Below are positions 9,617 to 18,479 of a DNA stretch of 64,000 bases, piece by piece. The first letter of the stretch is position 1, and each line of letters begins with the position of its first letter. Where the stretch lies: NCBI RefSeq assembly GCF_020782235.1, contig NZ_JAJGNO010000002.1, forward strand, positions 394,382-458,381. The letters run 5' to 3'. The notes below the pieces were generated by a model. The model had not been told where the DNA came from. It saw nothing but the letters and a program-made list of their open reading frames with translations, and searched no databases. The stretch is from Sphingobium naphthae. GTDB taxonomy: Bacteria; Pseudomonadota; Alphaproteobacteria; Sphingomonadales; Sphingomonadaceae. Position numbers and translations under genes: made by a program.

Positions 9617-12037
9617 ATGCGCCACGCCGCCATGTTCCTCACCAGCGCGCTGGCGCTCGCCAGCGCCGCGCCCGCGCAACAGGCGCCGACCGTCGCGCCT
9701 GCCGCCCGCGCCCATCCCGCCGCCTGGCCCGCAGCGCGCAGCCCTGCCGCCATCACCGACGCCGCGACCGAACAGGCGATCACCGCCCTGCTTGCCCGCA
9801 TGACCGTCGAACAGAAGGTCGGCCAGGTGGTGCAGGGCGACATCAGTTCCGTGACGCCCGCCGACCTTGCCCGCTATCCACTCGGCTCCATCCTCGCGGG
9901 CGGCAATAGCGGCCCCTATGGCGACGAACGCGCGGATGCGGCCACCTGGGCGAAGCTGGTCCAGGACTATCGCGCCGCCTCGCTCAAGGCCGGGGCGGGC
10001 GTCCCCATCCTCTTCGGCGTGGACGCCGTGCACGGGCACAGCAATGTGCCGGGCGCCACCATCTTCCCGCACAATATCGGCCTTGGCGCGGCCCATGATC
10101 CCGATCTCATCCGCCGCATCGGCGGGGCGACGGCGGCGGAAATCGCCGGGTCGGGCATCGAATGGACCTTCGCCCCGACGCTCGCCGTGCCGCAGGACCT
10201 GCGCTGGGGCCGCAGCTATGAAGGCTATGCCGCCGATCCCGCGCTGGTGAAATCCTATTCCGCCGCAATGGTCGAGGGCCTGCAGGGCCGCCTGCAACCC
10301 GGCAAGCCCCTCGGCCTGCTCCATGTCGCCGCCTCCGCCAAGCATTTCCTCGCCGACGGCGGCACCAGCAACGGCAAGGATCAGGGCGACGCGCAGATTT
10401 CCGAGGCCGAACTGGTCCGCACGCATGCACAGGGCTATCCCGCCGCGATCGACGCCGGCGCGCTCACCGTCATGGCCAGCTTCTCCAGCTGGAACGGCGT
10501 CAAGAATCACGGCAATCCGACCCTGCTGACCGATGTGCTCAAGGGGCGCATGGGCTTTGAAGGCCTGGTGGTGGGCGACTGGAACGGCCATGGACAAGTG
10601 CCCGGCTGCACCGTCACCGACTGTGCCGCCGCGCTCAATGCCGGGCTCGACCTCTATATGGCGCCCGACAGCTGGAAGGGGCTGTTCGACAGCTTGGTCC
10701 GCGATGTCCGCGCCGGCAAGATCAGCCGGCAGCGGCTCGACGACGCGGTGCGCCGCAACCTGCGCGTCAAATATACGCTCGGCCTGATGGGTTCCTCACC
10801 GGTGGAGCGCGGCGACGCGGCCCAGCTGGGTGCGCCCGATCATCTCGCCATCGCCCGCGAAGCGGTCGCCAAATCGCTCGTGCTGCTCAAGAATGAAGGG
10901 TCGGTCCTGCCGATCAAGCCGGGCGCCAGGGTGCTGGTCGCTGGCCCGGGCGCCGACAATATGGCGATGCAGGCGGGCGGCTGGACCGTCACCTGGCAGG
11001 GGACCGACACGACCGCCGCTGATTTCCCGCGCGGCCAGACCATCGGCCGCGCGATCGTGGACGCCGTCACCGCTGCGGGCGGCACCGCCCGGATCGACCC
11101 CGCCGGCGCCGTCGAGCAAAAGCCCGATGTCGCCATCCTCCTCTTTGGCGAACAACCCTATGCCGAATTTCAGGGGGACGCCGAAAACCTCCTCTTCCGT
11201 GACAGCGCGGACGCGGTTGCGCTGCTCAAACGCCTGAAAGGCCAGGGCATTCCGACGGTCGTGGTCTTCCTCTCGGGCCGGCCGCTCTTCACCGGCCCCG
11301 AACTGAACGCCGCCGACGCCTTCGTCGCGGCCTGGCTGCCGGGGTCGCAGGGGCAGGGCGTCGCCGATGTGCTGGTCGCCGGCAAGGACGGGAAAAGCCC
11401 GCGCGACTTCACCGGCCGCCTGCCCTTCGCCTGGCCCGCCGACGCGCGCTCGCCGGTCACCGCCCCGCTCTTCCCGGCGGGCTATGGCCTCGATTACGCC
11501 CACCCCCACGCCCAGGGGCCGATCAATGAGGACCCCCGCGTCGAAAAAGGCCCCGCCGCCAGCGACAGCCAGTTCCTGCGCACCGGCAAGGTGGTCGATC
11601 CCTGGCGGCTCGGCATCGACAGCAGCGTATCCGCGCGCGCGATCGACGTCGCCGCGCAGGAGGATGCGCGCCAGTTCGTCTGGACCGCCCCCGGCGCGAT
11701 CGCGATCGACGGCCCCCCGGTCGACATGCGTCGCCAGCTGAACGGCGCCTTCGCGCTGCGCATCGACTGGCGCGTCGATGCGGCCAAGGGCGCGCCGGTG
11801 GTCCTCAGCTTCGGCGGCGCTCGGCTCGACATCAGCGGCAAGATCGCCGATCTGCCGGTCGGCGCGCCCTCGACCCTGCGCGTCCCGCTGCGCTGCTTCG
11901 CCGATGCGGGCGCCGATGTCACCGCCGTCGGCACGCCGCTGCGCCTCTCGGCCGGCGCGGGCCTCTCGGTCAGCATCCGCAACATCCTGACCGAAGGCGT
12001 CGGCGAAACCCCCAGCTGCCCGCCCCCGGCGAAGTAG
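9617..12037 (+). CDS. GH3 beta-glucosidase / exo-beta-glucanase
   Basis: This 806-residue glycoside hydrolase of family 3 has a signal peptide (MRHAAMFLTSALALASAAPAQ). The N-terminal TIM barrel carries the nucleophile D321 in VVGDWNGHGQ. The second domain follows (VLLKNEGSVLPIKPG), and a C-terminal beta-rich extension of about 150 residues resembles that of ExoP-type enzymes. It should release glucose from beta-1,3- or beta-1,4-linked oligosaccharides in the periplasm. The start is the ATG at 9617, which has AGGAAGG six bases upstream; the frame is open to an ATG at 9563. It may have its own promoter because it is separated from the MFS gene by 81 nt containing a LacI-type operator. Confidence 0.92.
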   Translation: MRHAAMFLTSALALASAAPAQQAPTVAPAARAHPAAWPAARSPAAITDAATEQAITALLARMTVEQKVGQVVQGDISSVTPADLARYPLGSILAGGNSGPYGDERADAATWAKLVQDYRAASLKAGAGVPILFGVDAVHGHSNVPGATIFPHNIGLGAAHDPDLIRRIGGATAAEIAGSGIEWTFAPTLAVPQDLRWGRSYEGYAADPALVKSYSAAMVEGLQGRLQPGKPLGLLHVAASAKHFLADGGTSNGKDQGDAQISEAELVRTHAQGYPAAIDAGALTVMASFSSWNGVKNHGNPTLLTDVLKGRMGFEGLVVGDWNGHGQVPGCTVTDCAAALNAGLDLYMAPDSWKGLFDSLVRDVRAGKISRQRLDDAVRRNLRVKYTLGLMGSSPVERGDAAQLGAPDHLAIAREAVAKSLVLLKNEGSVLPIKPGARVLVAGPGADNMAMQAGGWTVTWQGTDTTAADFPRGQTIGRAIVDAVTAAGGTARIDPAGAVEQKPDVAILLFGEQPYAEFQGDAENLLFRDSADAVALLKRLKGQGIPTVVVFLSGRPLFTGPELNAADAFVAAWLPGSQGQGVADVLVAGKDGKSPRDFTGRLPFAWPADARSPVTAPLFPAGYGLDYAHPHAQGPINEDPRVEKGPAASDSQFLRTGKVVDPWRLGIDSSVSARAIDVAAQEDARQFVWTAPGAIAIDGPPVDMRRQLNGAFALRIDWRVDAAKGAPVVLSFGGARLDISGKIADLPVGAPSTLRVPLRCFADAGADVTAVGTPLRLSAGAGLSVSIRNILTEGVGETPSCPPPAK

Positions 12038-12047
12038 GAGACTGCCG

Positions 12048-12932
12048 CTAAAGTCGCTCGCGCATGGCGTGGGCGACCGTCTCCAGCCAATCGACGACCG
12101 CGCGCACGCGCGGCAGCCGCTGCAGGTCGGCATGCATGACCAGCCAGTAGCTGCGCCACACTTCCGCCTCGCCCGGCATCAGCCGGACGAGCCGGTCGTC
12201 GGCATCCGCCGCGAACAGGTGCAGCACGCCCAGCCCCAGCCCGGCCGCGACCGCCGCCTGCTGCGCCGCGCTGGAGCTGGCGCGGAAGACGATGTTCGCG
12301 CCCGACACGATCTGGTCGAGCGCCATCATCTCGGGAAAGCCCGCCAGCTCCTCGATATAGGACACAAAGACATGCCGGCCGAGCGCGGCCCGGCTCTCGG
12401 GCAGGCCATGGCGCGCCGCATAGTCGCGGGCGGCATAGAGCCCCAGCCGATAATCGGTCAGCTTGCGCGCCACCAGCCGGCCGCGCGGCGGCGGCTTCAG
12501 CATCACCGCGATGTCCGCCTCCCGCTTGGACAGGCTCGCCGCCCGGCTTTCCGACGCCAGCTCCAGCGTCAGCCGGGGGTGCGCCTGCCGCAGCGCGTCG
12601 ATATGCGGCGCGGCGAAATGCGCGGCGAAGGCTTCGGGCGTCGCCAGCCGCACCACCCCCTCGACGTCGCGGTCCCGCCCCGCGACGCTCGCCGCCGCCG
12701 CCAGCAATTCGCTTTCCACGCGCTCGGCATGGGGCGCCAGCGCGAAGGCGGCGGGCGTGGGGGTGACGCCGCGCGGCGACCGGTCGAACAGCCGCGCCGC
12801 CAGCGCCGCTTCCAGCGCGCTGATCCGCCGCGCCACGGTGCTGTGGTCGATCCCCGCCCGCCGCGCCGCCGCCAGCATATTGCCCTCGCGCATCACCGCC
12901 AGGAACAGGCGCAGGTCATCCGAATTCAGCAT
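12048..12932 (-). CDS. LysR family transcriptional regulator
   Basis: The 294-residue LysR-type regulator has an N-terminal winged helix (LRLFLAVMREGNMLAAARRAG, HSTVARRISALEAALAARLFDR) and a substrate-binding domain. It is divergent from mmsA with about 95 nt between them, the usual layout for a LysR regulator and its target, so it may control valine or inositol breakdown genes. I prefer the ATG at 12932 because GGAA lies about seven bases upstream; an in-frame ATG two codons earlier also exists. Its 3' end is tail-to-tail with the GH3 gene, with only 10 nt between them. Confidence 0.9.
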   Translation of the reverse strand: MLNSDDLRLFLAVMREGNMLAAARRAGIDHSTVARRISALEAALAARLFDRSPRGVTPTPAAFALAPHAERVESELLAAAASVAGRDRDVEGVVRLATPEAFAAHFAAPHIDALRQAHPRLTLELASESRAASLSKREADIAVMLKPPPRGRLVARKLTDYRLGLYAARDYAARHGLPESRAALGRHVFVSYIEELAGFPEMMALDQIVSGANIVFRASSSAAQQAAVAAGLGLGVLHLFAADADDRLVRLMPGEAEVWRSYWLVMHADLQRLPRVRAVVDWLETVAHAMRERL

Positions 12933-13027
12933 GGGCATTTCCGCACAACCAATGTGTCACCCTGGCTGTATCACCGCCAAACAGAAAAGCCTATGCTGCC
13001 CCGACAATCAAGGAGAGGAATTCGCCC

Positions 13028-14527
13028 ATGCGCTCCATCACTCATTTCATCCATGGCGCCGCCCAGTCGCGCGATGGCGGCCGCAGCGCCGATGTTCTCG
13101 ATCCCTCCACCGGCGCGGTCCAGGCGCAGGTGCTGCTGGGTGACGCCGCCCTGCTGGAGGACGCCGTCGCGTCCGCGCGCCAGGCGCAGCCCGAATGGGC
13201 GGCCGTCAACCCGCAGCGCCGCGCCCGCGTCATGTTCCGCTTCAAGGAACTGATCGAAGCGCATATGGACGAACTGGCGGCGCTGCTCTCGTCCGAGCAT
13301 GGCAAGGTGATCGCCGACGCGAAGGGCGATGTGCAGCGCGGGCTGGAAGTCGTCGAATTCGCCTGCGGCATCCCCCACCTGCTCAAGGGCGACTATACTC
13401 AGGGCGCGGGCCCCGGCATCGACGTCTATTCGATGCGCCAGCCGCTCGGCATCGTCGCGGGCATCACGCCGTTCAACTTCCCGGCGATGATCCCGCTCTG
13501 GATGGGCGCCGTCGCGATCGCCTGCGGCAACGCCTTCATCCTCAAGCCCTCGGAACGCGATCCCTCGGTTCCCGTGCGCCTCGCCGAACTGGCGCTGGAG
13601 GCGGGCCTGCCCGAAGGCATTTTCAACGTCGTCCACGGCGACAAGGAAATGGTCGACGCGATCCTCGACCATCCCGACATCAAGGCGGTCAGCTTCGTCG
13701 GCTCGTCCGACATCGCCAACTATGTCTATGCCCGCGCCGCGCAGAACGGCAAGCGCGCCCAGTGCATGGGCGGCGCGAAGAATCACGGCATCATCCTGCC
13801 CGACGCGGACATGGACCAGGCGGTGGCCGACATTGTGGGCGCGGCCTATGGCTCGGCCGGCGAACGCTGCATGGCGCTGCCCGTGGTGACTCCGGTCGGC
13901 GAAGCGACCGCGCAGGCCTTCCGCGAAAAGCTGGTCGCCGCCATCGAAACGCTGCGCCCCGGCATCCCCAGCGACCCGCAGGCCCAATATGGCCCGCTCG
14001 TCACCGGCCAGCACAAGGCGCGCGTCGAAAGCTATATCCAGATGGCGGCGGACGAAGGCGCGGAAATCGTCGTCGACGGCCGCGGCTTCTCGCTCCAGGG
14101 CTATGAGGAAGGCTTCTATCTCGCCCCGACGCTGATCGACCGGGTCACGCCGCAGATGAAAAGCTATCAGGACGAAATCTTCGGCCCCGTGCTCCAGATC
14201 CTGCGCGCAGAAAGCTTCGAGGAAGCGCTCACCTACCCCTCGCAGCATCAATATGGCAATGGCGTCGCCATCTTCACCCGCAATGGCGACTATGCCCGCC
14301 GCTTCGCCGCCGATGTCGAAGTCGGCATGGTCGGCATCAACGTGCCGATCCCGGTGCCGGTCGCCTATCACAGCTTCGGCGGGTGGAAGCGGTCGGGCTT
14401 CGGCGACCTCGACCAATATGGCGAGGATGGCGTGCGCTTCTACACCCGCACCAAGAAGATCACGCAGCGCTGGCCCTCGGGCGGCGTGGTGGTCGACCAG
14501 AGCTTCGTCATCCCGACGATGAAATAG
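13028..14527 (+). CDS. mmsA: CoA-acylating methylmalonate-semialdehyde dehydrogenase
   Basis: The 499-residue aldehyde dehydrogenase superfamily member matches MmsA, which converts methylmalonate semialdehyde to propionyl-CoA and malonate semialdehyde to acetyl-CoA in valine and inositol degradation. The catalytic Cys is in GERCMA. The position normally held by the general-base Glu is replaced in MGGAKNHG, which is characteristic of the CoA-dependent subgroup. NFPAMIPLWM and YHSFGGWKRSGFGD are further family motifs. An AAGGAG-type ribosome site lies upstream. Other valine genes (mmsB, acyl-CoA dehydrogenase) are not in the window. Confidence 0.95.
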   Translation: MRSITHFIHGAAQSRDGGRSADVLDPSTGAVQAQVLLGDAALLEDAVASARQAQPEWAAVNPQRRARVMFRFKELIEAHMDELAALLSSEHGKVIADAKGDVQRGLEVVEFACGIPHLLKGDYTQGAGPGIDVYSMRQPLGIVAGITPFNFPAMIPLWMGAVAIACGNAFILKPSERDPSVPVRLAELALEAGLPEGIFNVVHGDKEMVDAILDHPDIKAVSFVGSSDIANYVYARAAQNGKRAQCMGGAKNHGIILPDADMDQAVADIVGAAYGSAGERCMALPVVTPVGEATAQAFREKLVAAIETLRPGIPSDPQAQYGPLVTGQHKARVESYIQMAADEGAEIVVDGRGFSLQGYEEGFYLAPTLIDRVTPQMKSYQDEIFGPVLQILRAESFEEALTYPSQHQYGNGVAIFTRNGDYARRFAADVEVGMVGINVPIPVPVAYHSFGGWKRSGFGDLDQYGEDGVRFYTRTKKITQRWPSGGVVVDQSFVIPTMK

Positions 14528-14536
14528 GGAGCGGGC

Positions 14537-14578
14537 GAAGGGCGCGCGCCAATCGGCCGCGCGCCCTTCGATCCGTTT
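14537..14578 (+). terminator. probable terminator of mmsA
   Basis: A perfect 12-bp inverted repeat (GAAGGGCGCGCG at 14537-14548, CGCGCGCCCTTC at 14558-14569) starts 10 nt after the mmsA stop and is followed by GATCCGTTT. The very GC-rich stem with a short T-containing tail fits an intrinsic terminator, though the T-run is poor. Confidence 0.65.
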
Positions 14579-14612
14579 GACGCGGCACGCGGCCCGGCTT
14601 AACCCGCCCGCC

Positions 14613-15365
14613 ATGATCGCTCTTCTCTCGCCCGCCAAGACGCTCGATTTCGAGCGCACCCTGCCCCCGCTCGACCCGACCACGCCGCATTTCGCGGACG
14701 AAGCGCACAGCCTCGCCCGCTCGGCCGCGCGGCTGAGCCAGAAGCGGCTTGCGGAACTGATGCATATCTCGCCCAAGCTCGCCAAGCTCAACGCCGACCG
14801 CTTCGCTGGCTTCCCCGACCTGCCGCAGCGCCCCGCGCTCTTCGCCTTCGCCGGCGACGTCTATACCGGCTTTGAGGTCGACACGCTGGAGGACGCCGGC
14901 GTCGCCTTCGCCCAGGATCATGTCCGCATCCTCTCGGGCCTCTATGGCCTGCTCCGCCCGCTCGACGCCATCCGCCCCTATCGCCTGGAAATGGGCACGC
15001 GCTGGGCGCCCCGGCACAAGGCGCTGACCGACTGGTGGGGCGACCGGATCGCCGCCTATCTGCGCGACGAACTGGCGACCGAAGGCTCGAACGCCATCCT
15101 CAACCTTGCCAGCCAAGAATATTTCGCCGCGGTGAAGGGCCGGCTGGACGGCGTGCGCATCATCGACGTGGATTTCCGCGAGCCAGGCCCCGACGGCCCC
15201 CGCTTCGTCAGCTTCCATGCCAAGAAGGCGCGCGGCATGATGGCGCGCTGGATGTGCGAACATCATGTCACCGACATCGACTCCATGCGCGGCTTCGACA
15301 GCGACGGCTATCGCTTCGACGCGGCGGAAAGCGACGCCGACATGTGGCGCTTCACCCGCGCATGA
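14613..15365 (+). CDS. yaaA: YaaA family peroxide stress resistance protein
   Basis: The 250-residue product is a YaaA/UPF0246 (DUF328) protein. In Escherichia coli YaaA lowers free intracellular iron and limits Fenton damage during peroxide stress. The family opening MIALLSPAKTLDFE is intact, as are YTGFEVDTLED, RILSGLYGLLRPLDAIRPYRLEMG and NLASQEYFAAV. The frame extends upstream to 14577 but the ATG at 14613 matches the family start. It overlaps the following SDR gene by ATGA, so the two are co-translated. Confidence 0.93.
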   Translation: MIALLSPAKTLDFERTLPPLDPTTPHFADEAHSLARSAARLSQKRLAELMHISPKLAKLNADRFAGFPDLPQRPALFAFAGDVYTGFEVDTLEDAGVAFAQDHVRILSGLYGLLRPLDAIRPYRLEMGTRWAPRHKALTDWWGDRIAAYLRDELATEGSNAILNLASQEYFAAVKGRLDGVRIIDVDFREPGPDGPRFVSFHAKKARGMMARWMCEHHVTDIDSMRGFDSDGYRFDAAESDADMWRFTRA

Positions 15366-16060
15366 GCGGCGCGGCCGTCATCATCGGCGCGTCGGGCGGC
15401 ATCGGCGGCGCGTTCCGGACGCTGCTGGAGGAGGAAGGCGCCTTCGCGCCCGTGCACGGCTTTGCCCGATCCTCCACCGGCGCGAACCATATCGACCTGC
15501 TGGACGAAGCCAGCATCGCGGCCGCCGCCGCCCATGTCGCGCGCGGCCCCGCGCCCGCCCTCATTTTCGTCGCGACGGGCCTGCTGCACGAAGGCGATCG
15601 CGGCCCGGAAAAGGCGCTGCGCGACGTCGATCCCGACTGGCTGGCGCGCAGCTATGCCGTCAACGCGATCGGCCCGCTGCTCGTCGCCAAGCATTTCCTG
15701 CCGCTGATGCCGCGCACCGGCCGCACCGTCTTCGCTGCCCTGTCGGCGCGGGTCGGCTCGATCAGCGACAATCGCCTGGGCGGCTGGCACGGCTATCGCG
15801 CGTCAAAGGCCGCGCTCAACATGCTGGTGCGCACGCTCGCCATCGAGGAAAAGCGCCGCAACGACCGGTCGATCCTCGTCACCCTCCACCCCGGCACGGT
15901 CGACACCGCCCTCTCCCGCCCCTTCCAGGCCAATGTCCCCGACGGCCGCCTGTTCGACCCCGAACGCGCCGCGATGCAGCTGCTCGACGTGATCGAAGCG
16001 CTCAAACCCACCGACAGCGGCAAGCTGCTCGACTATCAGGGCGAGGAAATCCCCTTCTGA
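15362..16060 (+). CDS. SDR family oxidoreductase (CsgA/C-factor-like)
   Basis: The 232-residue short-chain dehydrogenase has an N-terminal nucleotide-binding motif (VIIGASGGIGGAF) and the catalytic YRASK (Tyr-x-x-x-Lys). The overall form, including NAIGPLLVAKHFLPLM and LHPGTVDTALSRPFQANVP, resembles the C-factor/CsgA-like subgroup. The substrate is unknown. The start codon overlaps the yaaA stop (ATGA), suggesting a joint role, perhaps under oxidative stress. Confidence 0.9.
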   Translation: MSGAAVIIGASGGIGGAFRTLLEEEGAFAPVHGFARSSTGANHIDLLDEASIAAAAAHVARGPAPALIFVATGLLHEGDRGPEKALRDVDPDWLARSYAVNAIGPLLVAKHFLPLMPRTGRTVFAALSARVGSISDNRLGGWHGYRASKAALNMLVRTLAIEEKRRNDRSILVTLHPGTVDTALSRPFQANVPDGRLFDPERAAMQLLDVIEALKPTDSGKLLDYQGEEIPF

Positions 16061-16163
16061 CGGCACCGCCGCCGCTGGACGCATCGCAGAAGGCGCGATA
16101 GGGCATGGAACCAGGATCGCAGCTGTTCATTGGGGCGAGCGATCGGCCTTTCGGGAAGCAGGC

Positions 16164-16382
16164 ATGGAACAATCGGAATTGCTGCGGCGCATGTGGGGGC
16201 GCGTGGACCTGTGCCGCCGCCTCGCCATCACGACCACCGATCCGCATACCGCCAATGCCCTCATACAGATGGCCAATGAAGGCGAAGCCGACATCCGCCG
16301 CCTCATGACGGAACGGGACATAAGCGCCTCGCTGATCCCGCCGACCCCCGGCGCGCGCCGCGTCCGTCAGGCCAGCCGGTAG
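16164..16382 (+). CDS. small conserved hypothetical protein
   Basis: This 72-residue open frame (starting MEQSELLRRMWGRVDL) has no domain I recognise. It is charged, predicted helical and lacks a signal peptide. GGGAAG lies about seven bases before the ATG. The codon pattern is like that of the neighbours. Its end overlaps the convergent kdpE-like gene by 16 nt. It could be a small cytosolic stress protein; no function can be assigned. Confidence 0.55.
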   Translation: MEQSELLRRMWGRVDLCRRLAITTTDPHTANALIQMANEGEADIRRLMTERDISASLIPPTPGARRVRQASR

Positions 16383-17041
16383 CCCACACCCGGTTCGTTG
16401 CGGATGATCGCCGGGCGCGACGGGTCATCCTCGACCTTGCGCCGCAGCGCGCGGATGGCGACGCGCAGATATTCCACATCCTCGCGATGCGCCTTGCCCC
16501 AAACCCGCTCCAGCAGCATCGCATGGGTCAGCACGCGCCCGCCCGCCTCCACCAGCGCCTGCAGCAGCGCATATTCCCGGGGCGTCAATGACAAGGGGCG
16601 CTCGGACGCCCAGGCCTCGTGCCGGTCTGGCGCCATGCGGATCGGCCCATGGACCAGCGTCCCGCCCGGCGGCGGTGCGGCGCCGTTCTGCCGCAAGGCC
16701 GCGCGCACCCGCGCGCGCACCTCGTCGCCGTCGAACGGCTTGGTGATATAGTCGGCCGCGCCCAGGTCCAGCGCCGCCACCTTCTCCGCGACATCGCTGC
16801 GCGCCGAAATCACCAGCACCGGCACGGGGGCCAGCGCCCGCACCGCGCCGATCAGCTCCAGCCCGTCGCGATCGGGCAGCCCCAGGTCCAGCAGCACCGC
16901 GTCGATGCCGCCGCGTCCCGCGATCGCCAGCGCCTCGCGCCCGTTGGCGGCCGCTGCCACGTCATGTCCGTCGACCGCCAGCACGACGCTGAGCAGCCGC
17001 AGGATCGCCGGCTCGTCATCGACGCACAGGATGCGGCTCAT
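16367..17041 (-). CDS. kdpE: KdpE-like response regulator (OmpR family)
   Basis: The 224-residue regulator has an N-terminal receiver domain (MSRILCVDDEPAILRLL) with phosphoacceptor D52 in LLDLGLPDRDG and the switch Lys in YITKPFDGDEV. The C-terminal winged helix (LTPREYALLQALVEAGGRVLT, VWGKAHREDVEYLRVAIRALRRK) is of the OmpR/PhoB type closest to KdpE. I start it at the ATG overlapping the kinase stop, not at the longer frame start at 17083. It pairs with the kinase just upstream. No kdpFABC genes are nearby; kup is. Confidence 0.87.
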   Translation of the reverse strand: MSRILCVDDEPAILRLLSVVLAVDGHDVAAAANGREALAIAGRGGIDAVLLDLGLPDRDGLELIGAVRALAPVPVLVISARSDVAEKVAALDLGAADYITKPFDGDEVRARVRAALRQNGAAPPPGGTLVHGPIRMAPDRHEAWASERPLSLTPREYALLQALVEAGGRVLTHAMLLERVWGKAHREDVEYLRVAIRALRRKVEDDPSRPAIIRNEPGVGYRLA

Positions 17042-18471
17042 GGCCCGGCGCGCCCGGCCTGCGGCAGGACCAGCGTGAAACATGCGCCGCCGCCCGGCGC
17101 GTCGTCGATGGTGACGCTCATGCCCATCGCATCGGCAAATCCCTTGACAATTGCAAGGCCAAGGCCGCTCCCCTGGCGCGTGTCGCCGCCCTCGCCCCGC
17201 GCGAAGCGGTCGAAGATCCGCGTCCGCTCATGCGCCGGCACGCCCGGTCCATCGTCGCTGACGCGCAGCCGCACCGCCGCGCCGTCCGCCTTGGCGGCAA
17301 CGATCACGCGCGCGCGCGCATGGCGCAGGCCATTGTCGATCAGGTTGGCCAGAATATGATGCAGCAGGATCGGGTCGCCCCGCACGAAGGGCAGGTCGGG
17401 CGCAATATCCTGCGCCAGCGCGATCTCGGACGCGTTGCGGACGCTGTCGCACGCGCTCCCCACCACGTCGACCAGGTCCAGGCTCTCCAGCTGCGGCGTC
17501 AGCAACCCCGCCTCGATCCGCGCCACCTCGATCAGGTCGGTCATCATCCGCTCGATCCGCTGCGCCGCCGCCAGCGCATCGCGCGCATCGGGCCGTTCGC
17601 TAGCCAGTTCGGCCAGCCGCCCGCTGATGATCGTCAGCGGCGTGCGGAAATCATGCGCCAGCGACGCCAGCAGCGTGCGCCGCAGCCGGTCCCGCTCCTC
17701 CAGCCCCTCGCGGGCGCGCCGCTCCGCCTCCAGAGCCGCCCGGTCGCGGCATTGGCCGATCAGCAGCGCCAGCTGGCGCAGATGGTGAAGCTCGCTCTCC
17801 GGCCGCGTGCGCCCATCCGCCGGCCGCGTCAGCGCCAGCACCTCGCGGCCCGCCTGCCGGGCCGGCCGCAGCGGCAGGACGCTCCAGTCCGCCGCCGTCA
17901 TCACCGGCGTGCCATGGCCGGTGCCGTCGCCATTGTGCAGCGCCCAGGCGGCGGCGGCCAGGTCCAGCGCGCTCAGCCGCCCGTCCGGCTGGGACAAGCG
18001 CTCCTCGTCCAGCAGCAGCAGCGGGCCGTAGCGCGCCTCGATGAAGGCGATCCCGTCCTGCAGAGCGCCTTCCGGCTCCGGTGCGGCCAGGAGCGCCGAC
18101 AGCGCGGCCGCTTCCTCGCTCAGCCGCGCCCGCGCCCGCGCCTCGGCCTCGCGCGCGGTCAGCCGCGACGCCAGCCGACTGGTCACCAGCGCCACCGCCC
18201 CCAGCACGAAGACGCTGACCAGATTGTCCAGCCGATGCACCTGCAATGTGTAGCGCGGCTCGATCAGGAAGAAATTATAGCAGGCCGCCCCGCCCAGCGC
18301 GGCGACCAGCCCCGGTCCGAGCCCGCCCCGCACCGCCGCCAGCAGCACCGGCAGCAGGAACAGCAGCGCGGCCGACGCCAGCCCGAGGAGCGGCAACTGG
18401 CTGGCCGCCATCCAGGTGACGAGCGCGACGGCCAGCAAGGCTTCGGCAAAGGCGGTGGCGCGTCGCGTCAT
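17038..18471 (-). CDS. KdpD-like sensor histidine kinase lacking N-terminal domains
   Basis: The 477-residue kinase corresponds to the C-terminal half of KdpD: a four-helix DUF4118 membrane region (residues 8-105, with NFFLIEPRYT), a GAF-like stretch, then a HisKA domain with H273 in LASLAHDFRTPLT and an ATPase domain (NLIDNGLRHA, SDDGPGVP, GSGLGLAIVKG). Normal KdpD is about 900 residues and begins with a KdpD sensor and a universal-stress domain; both are missing. There is no room upstream for them because kup ends 8 nt before the start. It probably phosphorylates the adjacent KdpE-like protein and senses potassium or turgor through its membrane part (inference). Confidence 0.87.
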   Translation of the reverse strand: MTRRATAFAEALLAVALVTWMAASQLPLLGLASAALLFLLPVLLAAVRGGLGPGLVAALGGAACYNFFLIEPRYTLQVHRLDNLVSVFVLGAVALVTSRLASRLTAREAEARARARLSEEAAALSALLAAPEPEGALQDGIAFIEARYGPLLLLDEERLSQPDGRLSALDLAAAAWALHNGDGTGHGTPVMTAADWSVLPLRPARQAGREVLALTRPADGRTRPESELHHLRQLALLIGQCRDRAALEAERRAREGLEERDRLRRTLLASLAHDFRTPLTIISGRLAELASERPDARDALAAAQRIERMMTDLIEVARIEAGLLTPQLESLDLVDVVGSACDSVRNASEIALAQDIAPDLPFVRGDPILLHHILANLIDNGLRHARARVIVAAKADGAAVRLRVSDDGPGVPAHERTRIFDRFARGEGGDTRQGSGLGLAIVKGFADAMGMSVTIDDAPGGGACFTLVLPQAGRAGP

Positions 18472-18479
18472 GGCCGCTC

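Noticed and set aside
12933..13027. LysR-type operator between the LysR and mmsA genes
   Set aside because: A T-N11-A motif can be found, but no dyad-symmetric site stood out, so no operator is called.
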